NCBI GenBank assembly: GCA_015179045.1
Contig: WHUZ01000003.1
Location: 124,001 to 188,000, forward strand
Source: Kalaharituber pfeilii
Taxonomy: Eukaryota; Ascomycota; Pezizomycetes; Pezizales; Pezizaceae
Direction of reading: 5' to 3'
Length of the DNA: 64,000 nt
Made by a program: the position numbers and the translations under genes. Shown here piece by piece: positions 28,547 to 39,425 of this stretch (positions are counted from its first letter, which is position 1; the number at the start of each line of letters is the position of its first letter). Below the pieces are notes generated by a model, which was not told where the DNA came from, did no database searches, and saw only the letters and a program-made list of their open reading frames with translations.

Positions 28547-29829
28547 TACTCGCACTGTGAGCTATGGCGAGATTACGTACAAAGGAAAGGAAGGAAATGA
28601 GTAAGGAGAAAAGGGGATAAGAATAACAGGACCAGCGTCAATCCAATTCCCGACCCGGGGCGGGAGGTCATTCTCTATCCACCTCATGAGTTCCACCACG
28701 GGGTTCCCTCCCTCCCTTGTCTCTCGTGGCAAATCCAATTGATGAGTAGGGTATGATGTCTGTATTATCGATATTACTCTCACGCAACACTCGTGAATGC
28801 TCGTGCCTTGCTTGGTGAGATGGGCCTAGATAGTCTGGTTACAGATAACTAGCACGGTTGTACTGCTTCTCTTCTTCTCTTGTGGCGTTGGCTGATGCAG
28901 GTACCTTACGTCTCAAGAGTTGGCAGGATGGGAGGTGCAATAAGGGTTCTCGCCCGGCTACTCAAGTTGTAATATCGCCCATAGTAGTTTACGTTTAGAC
29001 GCTGAGATTGCAGAGAATGTAGAACGAAAGCAAGTCACCACGGGAATGTCAAATGAAATCAGCAGACTGAAATCCGCAAGTCTCTTTGTCTCACCATCTC
29101 TGGTCTGCTTGTAATTATTACAAAGTACTTCATCAGGGGGCCTTCATGTTGGTTGAGCAGAAAGTGGCGTAGAGCTAGCCCGAGTACAATCCACTGCTAA
29201 CCTCATACCCAGCTGGCCGTCGTAGAGAACTGCCAATCAGAAAACATATACCTCTTAAACGCCCTCTCGTATGTGTCCAAACACCCAACAAGCACAGCTA
29301 CGTGCATAAGGATACTGCCTCAATTAGTTGTCTTAGTATATATAGAGATCGTTTCGCTGTCATAACTTTAGGTAACCTGGAACGGGGCCGGACCTGGCCC
29401 GTTCTGCTACTCTGGTGGACTGCCGGCCTGGCTCAACAAGAAGTAAGTAATTACTTACCTAAGTACCCGAGTAGTACAGCTACCAAGCTCGCCCGGCCGC
29501 CAGGCTGACGGTGGGTGCCGAGAATATCAACCAGCCTTCTTGGTATATCTGCTATTTTGTGCGTTATATTGTAGCGGTTGTAGACTGAACTCCTGTATAT
29601 GGAAGCGTTTTAGTTTCCTTTCCAATGAGCACTGCAGGTAGAGTAAAACTTTCTTGTCCGTGACCAGACAAGTAGCTCTAACTTGATCGCTACTATCCTG
29701 TTCATTTATCTTCATCTTCATTCTACTTTGCGAGGCTGGATGCAAATAGGAGTGGCACTCTCTGTTACCCTGAAGTTGAACTTGTGTGGTAAATTTGGTG
29801 GTGTACGTAACATGGTCATGTACGCATCA
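23829..29829. other. Intergenic stretch without a recognised gene
   Basis: An AATAAA-type microsatellite lies at about 23918-23953 and a T40 run at 28502-28541. The segment 25740-25815 is a cryptic purine-rich repeat of GGAG/GTAG units. Open frames at 25818-26081, 27217-27450 and 27595-27837 are the longest; none has a motif I know. Decayed transposon sequence is likely but cannot be assigned. Confidence 0.45.
28502..28541. repeat. T40 homopolymer
   Basis: Uninterrupted run of 40 T. It resembles the A38 runs at 2712 and 48552 in length, but the flanks share no sequence. Confidence 0.9.
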
Positions 29830-30190
29830 GATTTTATCTGGGCGTCTCAGCGCCCCGACGCCTTACACCCCCAATTCGACGTTTCCGGTATCTGATACTC
29901 TCATATCCCCATGTGGGCATACAAGGTGGACATCATTCTGTACAATCTTTCCTTATCCATTGAAATCGAAAACAGGCTGCCCTGGTTACGGTCCTACTGA
30001 AAATTAATCATATGGAACTAGAGCGTTACAGCACATCTTAGAAAGATGCTGGACAACCCTCTTCCCCAGCTTGGAGTCGAACTCCAAGGGGCTCTCGAGT
30101 CTATACCTCTCCATGACACCTTGTTGTTACCTCCATCACTAGAGAGACAATAGATACCACTTCAACTAAGGCATAAGCCAGTTTGAAAAG
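29830..30190 (-). mobile_element. SINE-like tRNA-derived repeat, copy A (longest)
   Basis: Read on the minus strand: a box A-like TTAGTTGAAGTGG near the head, the family block GGAGGTAACAACAAGG, the block GAGAGGTATAGA, a box B GGAGTTCGACTCC (30085-30073), CTGGGGAAGAGGGTTGTC, and a 3' end with CCGGAAACGT, GTCGGGG, CTGAGACG and AGATAAAATC. Copies B (34043-34245) and C (39362-39425) share these blocks, so this is a dispersed family with an RNA polymerase III type internal promoter. The A-to-B spacing is longer than in a tRNA gene. Confidence 0.6.
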
Positions 30191-30830
30191 TTGACAACAT
30201 CCATCTCACCTTGAAACCCCTCTCCCCACTCGAGACTGCCCTCCCACCATCTCTCAATCGCACCTTCCTCTCTGCCACCTCTCAATCATACACCTCCAGC
30301 AACTGCAACAGCATGACCTCAGTAGCCCCTCCTATGGTCCATTCAGCAGCAGCTCCTATGATCCTTTCAGCGGCATCTCCCCTCCCACCACCCTTCCACA
30401 GCTTCTCCAGCAGCCATTTCGGCGACCCCTTCAACAGGTGCTCCAATAACACAAATTGATCCTTAGCAGATCAACTACTCTCATATGTTTTTGTTGTATA
30501 TTTTCTTTTTTTGGCTGCCAGTTTATCAATTGTTTATAATCATTGAGGTCTTATACCAATGGCTTCATGTGATCAGTTGGTGGGTATATGGGGGCTTGAA
30601 CTTGCTGGTAAATGTGGCTTCAGACAACGAGGTCTATAATATGGTCGGCGGAGGTATGCCTGGCTGAGCTGGGCGATTAATTTCAAAGTAAGCGGATGTT
30701 ACGTCGTCCTGGGGGGGACACGTGAGGACAAAGTTATGCCAAAATTCAGTGAGCTTATAGGCACACAGGGGCTTACTTAGACTTGCTGGTATATGGGCTT
30801 GGGGTTTTGTTATTCTTTACGTTTACTCAT
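30191..30830. repeat. Flanking part of the larger dispersed repeat, copy A
   Basis: A C-rich, Ser/Pro-coding-like segment (about 30210-30460), a T-rich segment, then GGTGGGTATATGGGGGCTTG (about 30580) and a related block near 30770. The same order of segments follows SINE copy B at 34246-34900. The apparent reading frame is a by-product of CCT/CAG/AGC-rich sequence and is not called as a gene. Confidence 0.5.
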
Positions 30831-31677
30831 GTAACATAACATAACTCATATATGTATCACATCCTGGGTCAGACCCCGGACACTGAAGAAGCACCCTACG
30901 ATAAAGAAATCTCGTGATGCCAAAAGTTGTCACGGTACAGGTGAAAACAGATGACGCATTTCTTTCACTCCTGGGCAAGAGGTTGGCCGCCAATTCCGTA
31001 GGTGGTAGTGCTCCGCTAAACGCCCCAAGAACTAAGCGCCCTATCGGAAACTCCAACAGTGCTTCCAGTGACCAGGCAACGTGCAATAGCAGATGCAATT
31101 CATCCACCACCCAGCGGCCAGCCACCAAAGTCCCTTGGTACCTCCCCCACTGCTTTGTCCAGCGATATTAGAACATAAAATACAGTTTACCATAACGGTA
31201 ACATTTTCGACTGTGGAGGTACACACAAACTAAATTACCTATCTAGGTGCTGGTGGCAGTCATTGATTGGCCAGTGGATGGCAATAAGGCTGACTTGTTT
31301 CCATTTCAGCCGCAGTGGAGAAATTGGTCCTACACAGTCACCATAGCACGAACATCAAGCTCATAGTTAAGTAGTCAGAATCAAATAGCCCGTGAGTCTC
31401 CTGTTGCTGTATCGAAAGGATCCTCCTCATACTGTACTTAGCTCTTAAGTGAGACTTATACAGTAAAAGCCCACGTTCTAGATTTCAGATACGCATGTTG
31501 GAGCACTTGTCTTGAAGCTGAAATAGCATCCACCTGTATCTACCTAGACACAGAAAATTAGGTAACAATGCTCCGATATCAAATGATTAAAATTTCCGTT
31601 CACCTATCAGTAGTACCCATGTGAGACTGACAAAAGTGCATAATTTAGATTTGATCCTTTTAATCCTCTTCACAGGC
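30831..31677. other. Intergenic stretch before the NLR pseudogene
   Basis: Overlapping open frames of about 85 (plus, 30914-31171) and 100 codons (minus, 31128-30823) show no known motif. The last part would hold the promoter of the former NLR gene. Nothing else is supported. Confidence 0.45.
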
Positions 31678-34042
31678 ATGGAAGGAGCAGGCCTTGCCAT
31701 CGGAATCGTCGGACTTGCTGGACAACTGGCTAAAGTTGGTCGAGAGTGCTATACCAATTTTTCTGAGATGAAATAAATCGGCAATGCGCATGACTCTATT
31801 TTGCATGATCTCCGCCGGGAAGGGCTTCGACTTAAGCGATGGGAGGATACCTGGGGACTGGACAGTACTTCTAGCCAGCAAAGGCAACAACACCTTGATC
31901 CTAGTGATGAGCGGTATAGGTTTGCAGTTGCTAGTCTAGCAAGGATAGTTGCTGTGTTTATAAAGGTTGCTAAATTGCAAGCAAGATATCAAGGTGAACC
32001 AGAGAAGGACAACAAGCATAGAAAACATAATAGTCTTTGGATTGGGCACCACATCCAGGGCCTTCAAATGATAGTCAACCTACAAGTCTAAGCCCTCAGC
32101 CTTTTAGAAAATCAAAGATCCTCACCAATAAACAACTCCTTCCCGAGATTGATAAAGAAATTGCTTCTCTTTGGAGAGTTGCAGAAAACATCCAGCAATC
32201 TGTACCTATATATTGCATGCTACGTTGGGCAAGCATGGATAAGACCAAGTGTGAAGAGCTAGTAAACCAGCCAAAAAAAAAATATCGATGGCCTCTTCGA
32301 TGTATTGCCTCCTAATGCTACCATTTCCAGAATGTTCCAGACTAGATTACTGAATTTATTCTTTGACATCATCCCCTTTAGCATTCCCGAAATTCAACTC
32401 AATTCTGATTTTGTTGGGAGAAAACACCTTCTAGAGCAGCTAAGGCGAAAGATAGACGAGGGTGCAGCCAAAACAAATATCACTCAGGTAGTACTTTATG
32501 GTATGGGGGTTATGGGGAAGACACAGCTCGCATTGGAATATGTTTACCACTATTCCCAAGACTACTCATCAGCACTGTCAATTAATAACCGGAAACTACC
32601 ACATGGATATTCCCCTAGTCAACTAATCTTGGGGTTTGAGGCTCGAAGGGGAGAAGTGGATGATTTGGTTGAAGACGTCCTTCGAAGCGAATCCTTGATT
32701 GAAAAACTAGATGAACTAGGGGCCCAAAACAACTTAGCAGTTGAAGAGAGGGAGTATTCATACCGGCTCGCAATGCTGGAGGAGATGCGAGAATGTGCTG
32801 TGGAACGTGTGTTTCAAGCTCAGGAGGATCTGCTTCAGAGAGAGAGTCGGGCTAGGTATGCTATGCCAAGAGAGGGAGATCTGGTACTGCTCCGGAGGTT
32901 CATCATAGATAAGGAGTATGGAAGGAAATTAGAGCCTCGATGGGAGGGCCCATACCTGTTAAAGCGGGTAAGCCGGTCTGGAGTGTCAGGAGACTTGGAG
33001 GAGGTAGAGAATGGGCAAAGGAAGGAGAGGTACGCTTTCAGCATCTACCACTAGTTCATTTATGGGCTCAAAGAAAACTGGAGGCGGAATTTGAAAAAAG
33101 AAACTGAGGCTTTTCTTATCGTTACATCTGCAATTACTACTGCTATGAAGAGGGGGGGCGTGAGGTGAAGGAATGGGTTTTTGAGCGGCGGATTATGCCA
33201 CATATTATTGCCATAGAAAGGCAAATGAAGACCTTGGCAATGGAAAATAAGGAGATACTAGAGGCAGTAGGTAAGCTATACACAATTTATTTGGAGAATA
33301 GGTATTTGAGAAAAACAGAAGAGATGTGTAAGGTTGTACTGGCTGGATATAAGAAGTTATTGGGCACAGACCATCCAAATACCTTTGCTGCAGTTCATGA
33401 CATGGCACGGGTATTTCATCTGCAAGGACAATATAATGAGGCACTGGAGATCTACGAGCGAGCATCGGCTGGGAGAGAAACAGCACTGGGTGCAGACCAT
33501 TCTGATACTCTTACTACAGTCAACAACATGGCATTGTTGTTTCAAAAGCAAGGGCAATATAACAAAGCACTAGAGTTTTACAAGCGAGCATTTGCTGGGA
33601 GAGAAAAGGTACTTGGTACAGGCCACCCTGATACCCTTACTACAGTCGACAATATGGCAGTGGTATTATCTGAGCTGGGGCATTATAATGAGGCACTAGA
33701 GTTGTTTAAGCAAGCATTGACCGGGAGAGAAAAGGCACTGGGTACAGGCCACCCTGATACCCTCACTACAGTATACAACATGGCATTGGTATTTTATAAC
33801 CAAGGGCAATATAACAAGGCACTGGGTGCGGACCACCCTGATACCTTATTACAGTCAACAATATTGCATTAGCACTTCATAATCAAGGGCAATTTAATAA
33901 GGCACTGGGTGCAGACCACCCAGACACCCTTCTTGTGGTCAGCAATATGGCCAACTTATTCAAACGTATGGGACATTTCAACAAAGCTCGGAAGTTTCGC
34001 AAGCGAGCATCTAGAGGGAGTTTCGCCAATGCTACGCAATAG
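31678..34042 (+). pseudogene. Decayed fungal NLR-type gene: HeLo domain, NB-ARC, TPR repeats
   Basis: Intact relatives sense a signal through TPR repeats, oligomerise through the NB-ARC ATPase and trigger cell death through the N-terminal HeLo domain (family knowledge). Seen: a HeLo-type start EGAGLAIGIVGLAGQ at 31681, and the HeLo block EGLRLKRWEDTWGL near 31825; NB-ARC entry FVGRKHLLEQLRRKI and P-loop GMGVMGKTQLALEYVY at 32500; TPR units of the kinesin-light-chain type (QGQYNEALE...HPDTLTTV) from about 33250 to 34000. Lesions: TAA at 31774-31776, frame change before the TAA at 32089-32091, frame change at the A10 run near 32272-32281, the NB-ARC core replaced by a retroelement piece (about 32575-33110), a further stop and frame change around 33110-33165, and a frame change near 33846. 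The last two TPR units are shortened. The P-loop has Val where Gly is usual (GMGVMGKT). No working product is expected. Confidence 0.8.
32575..33110 (+). mobile_element. Gypsy-type retrotransposon fragment (end of integrase) inside the NLR pseudogene
   Basis: Right after the NB-ARC P-loop region the reading frame continues without a break into sequence typical of the Ty3/Gypsy integrase tail: LPHGYSPSQLILGFEARRGE, then a charged helical part, then REGDLVLLRRF, the GD.VL element, and EPRWEGPYLLKRV, the chromatin-proximal end of many fungal integrases. No reverse transcriptase, RNase H, protease or LTR is seen, so only about 0.5 kb of the element remains. Its borders are not flanked by a target-site duplication that I can see, so a recombination product is as likely as a direct insertion. 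Confidence 0.75.
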
Positions 34043-34245
34043 ATTTTTATCTTGACGTCTCAGTACCCCGACTTATTGCGTTTCCAATTCAACGTTTCCG
34101 GCATCATCTCATTATTCTCATATCACTGCGTTAGCGGACAGTCGAACCGGGGCCACTAATTCTATACCTCTCCATGGCGCCTTGTTGTTACCTCCATAAC
34201 TAGAAAGTCAAGAGGCATACCACTTCACCAAGCTCTAGGTCAGTT
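34043..34245 (-). mobile_element. SINE-like repeat, copy B (internal deletion)
   Basis: Same family as copy A and same orientation: head AACTGACC...GGTGAAGTGGTAT, blocks GGAGGTAACAACAAGG and GAGAGGTATAGA, a box B-like GGTTCGACTGTCC (34148-34136), then the 3' end with CCGGAAACGTTGAATTGG and CTGAGACGTC. About 150 bp after box B present in copy A are missing here. Its 3' end abuts the last stop codon of the NLR pseudogene (34040-34042). Confidence 0.6.
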
Positions 34246-34900
34246 CCGACAGTGTACAATTACCCCTCCTGTTTTACCCACCCCACCGTCCCTCCCCTCT
34301 ATCCAACCGCGTTTTCAACAGTCTCCCCGACAGCCTCGCGCGATCTCTCCAGCAACCTCTCCAGCAGCCGCTTCGCACCTCCTCTAGTAGCTCCTCTAGT
34401 AGCCCCTCCCGCAACCGCTCCGCCACCCTCTCCAGCAGCCGCTCGAACAGCCCCACCAGCAGCCCTTCCAGCCCTCTCGCAACCATCCCGCCCCTTTTCA
34501 GTAGCCACCCCCTTCCCACTCCCTTCAGCTGCCCCTCCAGCAGCCTCTCACAGGCTCTCCGCGAGTGCTTTGCTCGTTGGTAGGTCGGCCGCTCCCATGT
34601 GCTTTTTTTTGTTTTTCTCATTTCTTTGTTGTTTACGTTTCATACCCACGGCATCTTTGTTATCATTATTCGGTGGGTACACAGGGGCTGTGGGTACACT
34701 GGGGTTATGGGTACATGATGGTTCCAGAGGGAGCATGTCAATATTATTATCGGTAGAGGAAGCCATGCTGAGTTAGGCGTGAATTCCATTAGCGTGTACC
34801 TCTATAAAACTGGCAAACAACTTGTGGGTATATGGGACTGGTGGGTGCACGGGGGTTGTGGCTACACGGAGCTTCGGAGTGGAGAGTGAGCTTGCTCATG
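34246..34900. repeat. Flanking part of the larger dispersed repeat, copy B
   Basis: A C-rich segment of CTCCAGCAGCC-like units (about 34250-34560), a T-rich stretch, then repeated GTGGGTACA-type blocks (34670-34730 and 34820-34860). The arrangement parallels 30191-30830. The long Ser/Pro/Ala frame here, and its mirror on the other strand, come from the repeat composition. Confidence 0.5.
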
Positions 34901-35923
34901 CTATAATTTTTTTCCTTCTTTTTTCTTCTTTTCTTTTGGTTGTTTTGAATTTATGCCATATCGTTGATTCATTGCTGAACTTTGACTGACTTGTTTGTGT
35001 ATGATTTTAGAATCCGTGACGACGGCTCAAGCGCCGATGTAGGAGAAGGGACACAGAAGGAGGGGTAGGTGAGGTATGGAAGTACCGAAGACGGTTGATG
35101 TAAGCGGTAGAACGGAACAAAAGTTTTCCTAGAAGCAGTTGGGAAGAGTACATCATGTATAGAACGAACGGTATGACGATAATAGAAGAACAGTTAATCA
35201 AAAGATAAATCAGAGTGAATGTTAGTGGATGTGAGGCCTTTCAGAAATGCAGTAAAATTACTTCAAACTGATGAAGATGTCGTTTCAACAATTTTCCTCG
35301 CTTGCTCGCCAAAGGGAATGATTACATCATATTCTCGTCCAAGCATCCCATTTCATCTCTCAAATATCAATCTTATCGTGATGGTCATTGAAGCATCACT
35401 TCTTAGATCACGCAGAAACCAGCATCAGCAAGCCAAAAAAGCGAGAGTCAAAATGCTAATGAGTTGTAAAAAAACGTAAAAAAATAAAATAAATAAAAAA
35501 ATAGAGAAGAGCAAGGTATAAAAAGTGAGAGATAAGTTCAAAGTAAACTCAGATTATACTCGTTGAATAATCGAGAGGGACATTGAGTCAGCATCGCAGG
35601 TGAGACCCCGTTGGGATATCAATCTCAGGACCTCGCTGTAGTGATTAAAAAAAATAAAACAAAGGGGAGCAACGTGAACCTGCCGTTAGGAGCGATGGTA
35701 TGTTGAAGATAGACCAAAGAAAAACATCTGACTAGCACCTAATTTTCTAGGAGTACATAATATCATCGTCAGAAGCAAGCGAAAGTGAAGGTAAGAACAT
35801 CGTAAGTATCTGCAAGAAGACCAAAAATTGATAGCTAAATGCGTATCAGAAGTAAAAGAATAAAAAAGAACAGAAAAATATTGGGAAGTATGCCATATAT
35901 ACTCCCAAGTATGTGATGGTCAG
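34901..35923. other. Intergenic stretch
   Basis: AT-rich, with several short A/T runs (35480-35510 and 35640-35660). An 86-codon frame at 35219-35479 has no recognised motif. Contains the 3' flank of the LPMO-like gene. Confidence 0.5.
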
Positions 35924-37099
35924 CTAAGCATTAATAACCATAGCACTGTCGACACATTTTGTGCCATTCGCAACACTGTTCATGTCGACCCAGAATTCGC
36001 CGTCACAGAATCTCCACTTCATACCATCAGCATAACACTGGATTGCCTCAGGCTCATTGCAACGCTCGTCTGTATACTCCGCCGGCTTCTTGAAGTGACA
36101 ATCGTCCGTGGGCCGCGACTTCCTAGTGCGAGTATGGGTTTGATCTCGGTTGTCACTGAGAGTGATGGTGACATACTTGGTATGAGTCTTAGTGATTGTT
36201 TCAGTGACGGTGGTAGTAACTGTCTCAACGGCGTTTGGGGGTAGAGTGCTTATGATTGCGGAGGTGCTAGTGGTGAAGGGTTCGTTAATTGGTGTATCCA
36301 CGACAAGAAGCTGTTCTTCCGGAGGTGGACGACCACCGTTGGTATTGCTGCTTGGGCACCCCTCTACAACAGTAGCAGACACTGGTTTGTTGTTGAGGAA
36401 GTTACCACCATAGACTGATGAACTTCCGGGATTGGGGAAAACAATATCCTCTCCCTCCTTTGTAACGCATGTACTACCAAAGATGTTTGCTTTGAACATT
36501 GGTGGCCCATGGAAGGTCCCACTTCCACCAACAATGTCAACAACAGCACAGTTCATGTACATTTCCCTGTTGCCAATGCGGTTGAACCAAGTCCATGCGA
36601 ATAAGACCTTTTCACTGTTTCGAGCAGTTGCAGGTATGGTAAAGTCGTAGGCTCTGTTGAGAGGGCAACCGCCAATCATGGAATGAATGACCTCAAATGT
36701 AGCACCCGCGTCATAAGAAAGAGATAATTGACAAGAGCCACCACCATGGAACGCACTACCTTCGAGTCTGTACCGGTATCTGTTAATTTCACATGCATAC
36801 TATATATGTCGTCGAAGGGAAACGAACGTCATCTGGTAAGTTTTCCCGGCTTGGTACTTCTCGACAGAAGTAGCGTCACTAATGCCCTTGTGATAACCCT
36901 TGCATGGAAAGTTTGATCCGTCTGGAGCAAGCGGAGACCTCATATCGTAGTCTATTACGCTCCCTGCAGAGGGGTTAAGGGGGGATCTCAGCGGATAAGG
37001 GCGGTGCATTTGGATATGTCCAGAAGCATGCCCAATGATGGAGGCCAACGTGAAGAGGAAGAAGAGGTTTGACATTGCTGTCCTAAATCCACGAGCCAT
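35924..37099 (-). CDS. Secreted LPMO-like copper oxygenase (AA11-like) with Thr-rich stalk and C-terminal Cys module
   Basis: Lytic polysaccharide monooxygenases cut chitin or cellulose by oxidation; AA11 members act on chitin (family knowledge). Exons on the minus strand: 37099-36828 and 36767-35924, intron 60 nt, 371 aa. Start chosen at the Met in a strong context (GCGGCCATGG). Seen: a signal peptide ending HASG, so that the mature chain begins HIQMHRPYP, giving the N-terminal His of the copper brace; [18 protein letters not shown]; then [20 protein letters not shown], which supplies the second His; [20 protein letters not shown] near the domain end. A linker rich in Thr/Val (about residues 245-300, [14 protein letters not shown]) is followed by a small Cys module, CNEPEAIQC...[11 protein letters not shown]...GTKC. 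AA11 is my best fit; another LPMO class cannot be excluded. Confidence 0.8.
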
Positions 37100-37123
37100 G
37101 GCCGCTTCGTGATACTCGACCAA

Positions 37124-39361
37124 CGAACTTATTCTAAAGAGCTGGAAAGAAAAGGATGCAGATGAATAGAGTGAAGGAGTATGTATAGTAGACGAAAGGA
37201 AGTAATCGAAGAGGTCCCAACAGGTTGCGTAGGTAGTAGTATACGTTCAACGTATAAGAAAAAGTGCAGGGTTGTATTGTCTGGCTGGACTAAGGACTGG
37301 GAGTTATGAAGGAAGAAGGAAGAGGAAGAGAAGGGGGAAGAAAGGAGGGTCTTTAAAAAAACCTTCCCAGAACCCCAGAGAATATTTTCATCACCACGGC
37401 ACTGGTGGATATGTATGTGATCAGCAAGCAATCTAGGGTTGTGATTATTTAGGTAGTAAAAATTTGACTTTCACCCTGCGATCGGACTATTTTCACCTAT
37501 ACACTCTTTATCATCAGGTCCATTGAATTTCTGGCCACACTATGCGACTCACCACTCGCTTGCTAAGCCCATGCACGCCAGAATAGCATGAAGCAAACTC
37601 TTTTTTTTTTTTTTTTTTTTTTCCTGTTCCTGCAGCAAAACCTAAGCAAGAACCCGTTTGCATGCTGCTATTTTCCGTCCAAAGTGCATCGGGCCGTAAG
37701 GAACAGTTAACAACGGCAAGCGGACAAATTACAGAGAAACGTGGTGGACTACTGAGTAACAAAGTAAACAGAAAGACAGGTAGGACTTAACCGTCTAACA
37801 ATCAGTTCTATGACTGTAGATGAATAAAGGATGAATAAAGGAATAGAGGAATATAAAGGAACAAATGATCTGGGAACGAGAACAATATTTTGTAAGAAGT
37901 CTTTAAGGACTGGGCTAGTCTCACGCGCAGCTGCTGGGATTGGGCATGAGATTACGGGGGAAAATAAAGGAAGGAAATTATTACAAAGGTAAAGGGAAAA
38001 AACTGAAGGGAATGAACCGCTAAGGGATTTGTTGCAATATCGCAGTGAAGCCATCAGTGGTCGGTTCAAAGAAGGGTAGAAAACTCCAGCAAAGTTAAAG
38101 AAGAAATAAAATCATGGATATTGTGATTAGCTTTTATAGTTACTTGTTTTCTTTTCTTTTCTTTTCTTATTTTTTTAAAAATATATTTAGGCAGAGGCCA
38201 TGCCTCAATGGCCCTATTATTTGTTTATTGTTTTGAACCAAAAAGAAAACAAAAAAACCGGATATTAGGATTATGGCATCGCGTAATATGCTCGTTAGAA
38301 TAATACCGACATCTTTGACGCAAGTACCATCTTCTTACCTGCTCGATCCGAGTGAGAAGGTCGTTTTGAACTTTGAGCCAGAGCATTGGAGAAGGGAAGA
38401 TTGGCCCATCCATCGCAGAGAACACGAAGGTTTGCCCATTGGCAAGTTAAAACCATGGGAAGTGAAAGAGAGGGGCAATGGCGGGCATGAGTTAGCCTTT
38501 TCAGTTCATTGTAATCAGCTACAACGACGTGGACACTTAAATCAAGTCCGGAGAGCAGGTGGAACCTGGTCCCAGAATTCGCAGTCGTAGAGCGCATGCT
38601 CGCCGTTGTACATGTACTTGCGTACTTCCGCAGGCGATGATGGCCTTGTTTGATGGGATTGCAGTGCATGGGTGTGTTTGAGAGTGGAGGAGTTCTGATG
38701 CTCTAGAGTGGGGGTGGGGGGAAACGAAGGAAGAGGGCGGCGGTACGAGCAGAGAGTGTAGTACTTGCCTGAGTTGTCTGGGGAGCCCTGCCAGCGGCAA
38801 GGTACGGTACCACAGCGTGGGTGCGATCCCTGGCGAATTGAGTGTGCCAGCGATCCGTGACCGCAAGGATCTGCGGCGTGCAGGCATTGGATCCCGCGCA
38901 GCTAAGATCTCGCTTGCAGGCCAAGGCATCAGAGGTACTCCACAGTCACTTCCGTATGCACCACTCTACTGAGCCAGGCTTGCTTCCCAAATCATTAGTA
39001 ACGGTAGTGTGAGATCAAGAATGTCAATAATGCCATAGGATATTACTATCAATAGGCATGAAACTGCGATAGATGTGCCGGCAGGGACTAGAACATGTCC
39101 GGATGTTGTAAGTACATAGTTTGCTGCCATACAGTGGGGTTGCCTCAGCCGGTTGAAGAATATTGCTGGAACCAAAAAATTAGCAGGAGCAATTGGAAGG
39201 CATGATAGTATGAATGTGGCGTAGATAGTTTAGAGGCGGTGGGAGATGGTGGAAGGGAGTGGGAGGCGAGTGGGAGAGCGGGGGAGAGAAAGAGGCGTGT
39301 GTTTTGTCTATCTACGGATACCGGTATGATTGCCGGGAGTAGTGCCGCCTATACGACGTTA
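37124..39361. other. Intergenic stretch with possible gene relic
   Basis: A T22 run lies at 37601-37622 and a TTTTC microsatellite near 38145-38170. Apart from the relic entered at 38542-38700, no gene is supported. 39200-39300 is a purine-rich segment (GGGAG-rich) that resembles the C-rich flank of SINE copies A and B on the opposite strand. Confidence 0.45.
38542..38700 (-). pseudogene. Possible relic of an LPMO-type C-terminal Cys module
   Basis: One minus-strand frame ends with SPAEVRKYMYNGEHALYDCE followed by FWDQVPP and a TGA at 38544-38542. The spacing of Tyr, the Asn-Gly, Cys and Phe-Trp resembles the C-terminal module of the LPMO-like gene 1.5 kb away ([19 protein letters not shown]). 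The first and last Cys are missing and no upstream domain is recognised. Could be chance similarity. Confidence 0.3.
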
Positions 39362-39425
39362 GCGGTATAGAGTTGAGGGCCCTGGTTCGAATCCGAGCTG
39401 GGGAAGAGGATTGTCTGGCAACTTA
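39362..39425 (+). mobile_element. SINE-like repeat, copy C (partial)
   Basis: Contains GCGGTATAGAG, a perfect box B GGTTCGAATCC (39384-39394) and GCTGGGGAAGAGGATTGTC, matching copy A over the B-box half. Upstream the match fades, so the head may be degraded. Not called as a tRNA gene because no cloverleaf can be drawn. Confidence 0.5.

Noticed and set aside
34252..34776. Ser/Pro/Ala-rich frame of 174 codons
   Set aside because: It comes from repeated CTCCAGCAGCC units that belong to a dispersed repeat; the mirror frame is equally open.
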